From Micromonospora lupini (lineage in GTDB: Bacteria; Actinomycetota; Actinomycetes; Mycobacteriales; Micromonosporaceae): a stretch of DNA of 64,000 bases. The notes under the pieces were generated by a model. The model searched no databases. It was not told where the DNA came from and saw only the letters and a list, made by a program, of their open reading frames with translations. The DNA lies in assembly GCF_026342015.1 (NCBI RefSeq), contig NZ_JAPENL010000003.1, positions 992,001 through 1,056,000 of the forward strand, read 5' to 3'. Position 1 is the stretch's first letter. Each line of letters begins with the position of its first letter. Of the stretch, positions 61,110-64,000 are shown piece by piece. The translations under genes were made by a program, and so were the position numbers.

Positions 61110-62282
61110 TCCGCCCGGTGTCAGCCACCGGCGGACCGGCAGGAAGGCCAGCAGGGCGAGGCTGATCCAGACGTACGCGTTGCTGCCGACGAAGCCGTCG
61201 ACGCCCGTGAAGTCCTTCTCCCAGAACCAGACGGTCCGGCTGATCAGCAGCACGTACCCGATGGTCGCGGCGGCCAGCAGGACGCGGCGGCGGCGACCGG
61301 CGGGCGCGGCCATCGCGTTGTCGACGAGCAGGATCAGCCCGGGCAGCAGCCAGACCAGGTGATGGACCCAGGTGACCGGGCTGACCAGGCACATCACCGC
61401 GCCGGTCAGCGCCAGGCCGGTCGCCTCGTCGCCGGCCGCGACGGCGGCCCGGGACCGCCAGGCCCAGAGCGTCAGGGCGCCGAGCACGAGCAGCAGCCAG
61501 AGCAGGGTGCTCGGGTGCTGCGGGTCGAGCCGGGCGACCACCCCGCGCAGCGACTGGTTGGAGACGAACGCCAACTCGCCGACCCGCCCGGTGTTCCACA
61601 GCGCCTCGGTCCAGAACTCCCGGGAGGCGTCCGGGAAGAGCGCGCCGGCCAGCAGCGACACCCCGGCGGCCGCGCCGCTGGCGGTGAGCGCCGCCCGCCA
61701 GCGCCCGGTGACAAGCAGATAGACGATGAAGATGCCCGGGGTCAGCTTGATCGCGGTGGCCAGGCCGATGCCCACCCCGGCCCAGCGGTTGCCGGCCGGC
61801 AGCAGCCGCAGCAGGTCCACCGCCACCAGGAAGAGCAGCAGCGTGTTGACCTGGCCGAAGTTCACCGTCTCCCGCATCGGCTCGAAGGCGGCGGCCAGGC
61901 AGAGCGCGACGGCGAGCGCGAACCAGCGGGTCCACCCGGCCCGGCGGGCGATCGGGTCGACAAGCCACCAGATCAACACCGTGGTGGTGACCACGCTTGC
62001 GAGCACGCTCACCGCGATCGCGGCCGTCCACGGCAGGTACGCCATCGGCAGCATGACAAGCGCCGCGAACGGCGGGTACGTGAAGCCGTACTGGGTGCCC
62101 GGTTTGAGGTAGTCGTAGATCTCCCCGCCGTCGTGCACCCACCACGTCAACGCGCCGTAGTAGACCTTCAGGTCGAAGAAGCCGTGCCGGACGGCCGCGA
62201 CGGCGAGGAACGCGGCGACCGCCGCGGCGAGCACCACCACCCCGACGACCTGTGCGGTCGTCCTGTTGGCACCCTGCGCCAC
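61008..62282 (-). CDS. GT87-family polyprenol-phosphate-mannose mannosyltransferase
   Basis: 424 residues, about 10-12 membrane helices (DUF2029). Conserved elements are FDLKVYYGALTWWVHDGGEI with the catalytic Asp, GFTYPPFAALVMLPMAYLPW and NFGQVNTLLLFLVAVDLLRL, and VSPVTWVHHLVWLLPGLILL. Members add mannose to phosphatidylinositol mannosides or other envelope glycans from polyprenol-phosphate-mannose. The last 30 residues are antisense to the GNAT gene and not conserved-looking. The start is GTG 62280-62282, 35 bases from the divergent GNAT gene. Confidence 0.87.
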   Translation of the reverse strand: MAQGANRTTAQVVGVVVLAAAVAAFLAVAAVRHGFFDLKVYYGALTWWVHDGGEIYDYLKPGTQYGFTYPPFAALVMLPMAYLPWTAAIAVSVLASVVTTTVLIWWLVDPIARRAGWTRWFALAVALCLAAAFEPMRETVNFGQVNTLLLFLVAVDLLRLLPAGNRWAGVGIGLATAIKLTPGIFIVYLLVTGRWRAALTASGAAAGVSLLAGALFPDASREFWTEALWNTGRVGELAFVSNQSLRGVVARLDPQHPSTLLWLLLVLGALTLWAWRSRAAVAAGDEATGLALTGAVMCLVSPVTWVHHLVWLLPGLILLVDNAMAAPAGRRRRVLLAAATIGYVLLISRTVWFWEKDFTGVDGFVGSNAYVWISLALLAFLPVRRWLTPGGSVVEAAGVPQLDQPDRPAPAGERHLVGRPLTVR

Positions 62283-62317
62283 CGTCGCCTCCCTCGCCCT
62301 GCGTAGGCTTCCGTCCC

Positions 62318-62893
62318 ATGGCTCTCGGGTACGTCCGCCCGGCGCGTCCCGAGGACGCCGGCGAGATCGCACGCATCCAGCTCGCGACGTGGCGGGTCGC
62401 GTACCGCCGCATCCTGCCTCGGCATGTGCTCGACAACCTGGACGAGGCGTTCCTCGCCCGGCGGTGGAGCGCCGCGGTGCTGGAGCCGCCCTCGGGCGCG
62501 CACCGGGTGCTCGTCGCCGTCGAACAGGCCGAGCAATCGTATCTGGTGGGGTTCGCGGCCTCCGGTCCGGCCGACGGCGAGGCGCTCGCTCCGGGTGAGC
62601 CGGCCGACGCGCTGGGCCCGGACGTGGCCGCCGTGACCGACCTGCTGGTGGAGCCGCGCTGGGGTCGGCGGGGGCACGGCAGTCGCCTGCTCGCCGCGAC
62701 CGTCGACCTGTGGCGCGAGGACGGTCTGCGTCGGGCGGTGGCCTGGGCGTTCGACGGTGACGAGGCGACCCGGAAGTTCCTCACCAGCACCGGCTGGGAG
62801 CCCGACGGCGCGGCCCGGGCGCTCGACGTCGACGACATGCTGGTGCCTCAGGTGCGCCTGCACGTGGCCGTCCCGCCGGAGAAGACCGAGTGA
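62318..62893 (+). CDS. GNAT-family N-acetyltransferase
   Basis: 191 residues. ALGYVRPARPEDAGEIARIQ begins the GNAT domain; VTDLLVEPRWGRRGHGSRLL is the acetyl-CoA-binding motif, followed by RRAVAWAFDGDEATRKFLTS and GWEPDGAARALDVDDMLVPQ. The protein is similar in plan to the GNAT 1.2 kb upstream but not a close copy. The acceptor is unknown. A strong hairpin follows. Start ATG 62318 sits in a short divergent gap with the GT87 gene. Confidence 0.87.
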   Translation: MALGYVRPARPEDAGEIARIQLATWRVAYRRILPRHVLDNLDEAFLARRWSAAVLEPPSGAHRVLVAVEQAEQSYLVGFAASGPADGEALAPGEPADALGPDVAAVTDLLVEPRWGRRGHGSRLLAATVDLWREDGLRRAVAWAFDGDEATRKFLTSTGWEPDGAARALDVDDMLVPQVRLHVAVPPEKTE

Positions 62894-62898
62894 CAGAC

Positions 62899-62927
62899 GG
62901 TGGCGGCCCCGACGCGGGGCCGCCACC
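62899..62927. terminator. Hairpin terminator between GNAT and sugar-permease genes
   Basis: Perfect 13-bp stem (62899-62911 with 62915-62927), 3-base loop, between convergent genes, 6 bases after the GNAT stop and 12 before the permease stop. Confidence 0.85.
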
Positions 62928-62939
62928 GCCGGTCGGGGT

Positions 62940-63833
62940 TCAGCCCTTGTCCGAGCCGTCGTTGGCGTCGCGGACGAAGTAGCGCTGGAACACCACGAAG
63001 ATGATCGCCACCGGGATGGTGGCGAGCAGCGCGGCGCCCAGTTTGAGCGGGTACTGGGTGCCGCTGCCCAGCGAGCCGCTGACCAGGTCGGCGAGGCCGC
63101 GGGGCAGGGTGAACAGGTCCGGGTCCTGCACCGACACGAGGCTGTGCGGGAACTCGTTCCAGGAGCCCTGGAACGACAGGATGGTCAGGGTGATCAGCGC
63201 CGGCTTCGCCATCGGCAGCACCACCGACCAGAAGGTACGGAAGATGCTCGCCCCGTCGATGCGGGCGGCCTCCTCCACGCTCACCGGGATCGACTCGAAG
63301 AACTGCTTCATGATGAACACGCCCGCCGCGTCGGCCAGCAGCGGCACCACCAGGCCGGCGTAGCTGTTGTAGATGCCGAGCTGGTTGAGGACCAGGAACT
63401 TCGGGATCAGCAGCACCACGCCGGGCACCGCCATCACCGCGATGACGGCCGCGAACAGCCCTCCGCGCCCGGCGAACCGCAGCCGGGCGAGCGCGTAGCC
63501 GGCGAGCGAGTCGAAGAACACCCGGCCGAGGGTCACCAGCACTGTCACCAGCAGCGAGTTGCCCAGCCAGAGCGGGAAGTTGGTGCCCGCGAAGATCCGC
63601 TCGAAGCCGGCCAGGGTGAGGGGGTCCGGGATCGGCGAGAGCGGGTTCGCCGCCGCGTCGGGCTCGGTCTTGAACGAGCTGGCGATCTGGATGACGAACG
63701 GATAGAGGAACACCAACCCGAAGAAGACAAGCGTGGCGTACCCCAGGAAGCGGGTGGCCAGGGTGCGGGCCGCGCGCTTGTCGTCGCGCGCGGGCGCGGG
63801 CGCGGCCGCCTGGCGGTCGGTGAGCACGGCCAT
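62940..63833 (-). CDS. Carbohydrate ABC transporter permease (MalG type)
   Basis: 297 residues with six helices. The first is FLGYATLVFFGLVFLYPFVI, and the EAA loop near residue 195 is VSVEEAARIDGASIFRTFWSVVLPM. This CUT1-family permease forms a dimer with the product of the gene just upstream, and imports an oligosaccharide; the sugar is not known. GTG/ATG 63831-63833 is separated from the upstream stop by 1 base (63835-63837). Confidence 0.92.
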   Translation of the reverse strand: MAVLTDRQAAAPAPARDDKRAARTLATRFLGYATLVFFGLVFLYPFVIQIASSFKTEPDAAANPLSPIPDPLTLAGFERIFAGTNFPLWLGNSLLVTVLVTLGRVFFDSLAGYALARLRFAGRGGLFAAVIAVMAVPGVVLLIPKFLVLNQLGIYNSYAGLVVPLLADAAGVFIMKQFFESIPVSVEEAARIDGASIFRTFWSVVLPMAKPALITLTILSFQGSWNEFPHSLVSVQDPDLFTLPRGLADLVSGSLGSGTQYPLKLGAALLATIPVAIIFVVFQRYFVRDANDGSDKG

Positions 63834-63834
63834 G

Positions 63835-64000
63835 TCAGAACCTCTCCGGTACGCGTCGACGCCACCAGCCGCGGCGCGGCCGGTCGGTGTCGCGCTCGGC
63901 GAGCGCCCGGCGCTGGATCAGCGTGAGCACGATGATGATCAGGAACAGCACGAAGGAGATCGCCGCGCCGGAGCCGTAGTCGAAGTCCCGGAACGCGGTC
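63835..64000 (-). CDS. Carbohydrate ABC transporter permease (MalF type), 3' end only
   Basis: The last 55 or so codons of the upstream permease; the rest lies beyond the right edge. The visible end reads TAFRDFDYGSGAAISFVLFL, then a membrane helix, and a charged tail ending WWRRRVPERF. The pattern FRDFDYGSGAAIS before the last helix is typical of MalF-type permeases (UgpA/AmyD). It completes an ordinary MalF-MalG pair with the next gene. Confidence 0.88.
   Translation of the reverse strand, partial: TAFRDFDYGSGAAISFVLFLIIIVLTLIQRRALAERDTDRPRRGWWRRRVPERF

Overview
The window is very GC-rich chromosomal DNA from an actinomycete, most likely Micromonospora or a close relative in the Micromonosporaceae. 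The evidence is the codon usage, frequent GTG starts, a Spo0M-type sporulation protein, ClgR/PspA/PspM, UdgX, and a core gene order matching the miaB-recX-recA ... pspA-clgR-pgsA-ftsK-rnj-dapA-thyX neighbourhood known from Mycobacterium tuberculosis (roughly Rv2733c to Rv2754c). No rRNA, tRNA, CRISPR array, prophage or complete insertion sequence was seen.

Layout. 1-6 kb: 5' end of miaB, a DUF2277 gene, an uncharacterised gene, selD, and a four-gene glutamate-type ABC importer (ATPase, lipoprotein, two permeases). 6-11.4 kb: RNase Y, a frameshifted exported protein, then recX and recA (with an upstream LexA-like box) and a DUF3046 gene. 11.4-42.8 kb is an accessory block between DUF3046 and the psp genes. 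It holds an MFS exporter, a Tat-exported amine oxidase, UdgX, a gene-poor stretch with large palindromes, a MocR regulator divergent from a PNPOx-GNAT fusion and a LysE exporter, spo0M, two CNNM/CBS membrane proteins, a complete Mrp cation/proton antiporter operon (mnhAB-C-D-E-F-G), an Lhr helicase with one frameshift, a lipoprotein, a SAM-hydrolase remnant, a CPCC protein, a secreted SH3-like protein, Nei2, and a 1224-residue multicopper-oxidase-like protein that has lost most copper ligands and carries three fibronectin type III domains.

42.8-64 kb returns to the core: pspM, pspA, clgR (envelope stress), cinA, pgsA, rimO, an ornithine-cyclodeaminase-like gene, a guanidinium-type SMR exporter, a small membrane protein, ftsK, two coupled YbjN genes, RNase J, dapA and thyX. 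It ends with a MITE-like inverted repeat, DUF2752, a YcaQ-type glycosylase, two GNAT acetyltransferases, a GT87 mannosyltransferase and part of a sugar ABC transporter.

Functional themes are DNA repair (recA, recX, udgX, nei2, ycaQ-like, lhr), RNA turnover (rny, rnj), envelope stress and ion homeostasis (psp, Mrp, CNNM), and methylthiolation (miaB, rimO). The most unusual items are the copper-site-degenerate multicopper oxidase/FN3 protein, the PNPOx-GNAT fusion under a divergent MocR regulator, three disrupted genes (two by a net one-base change), and several long intergenic palindromes, each different in sequence. I do not see an obvious new multi-gene system.
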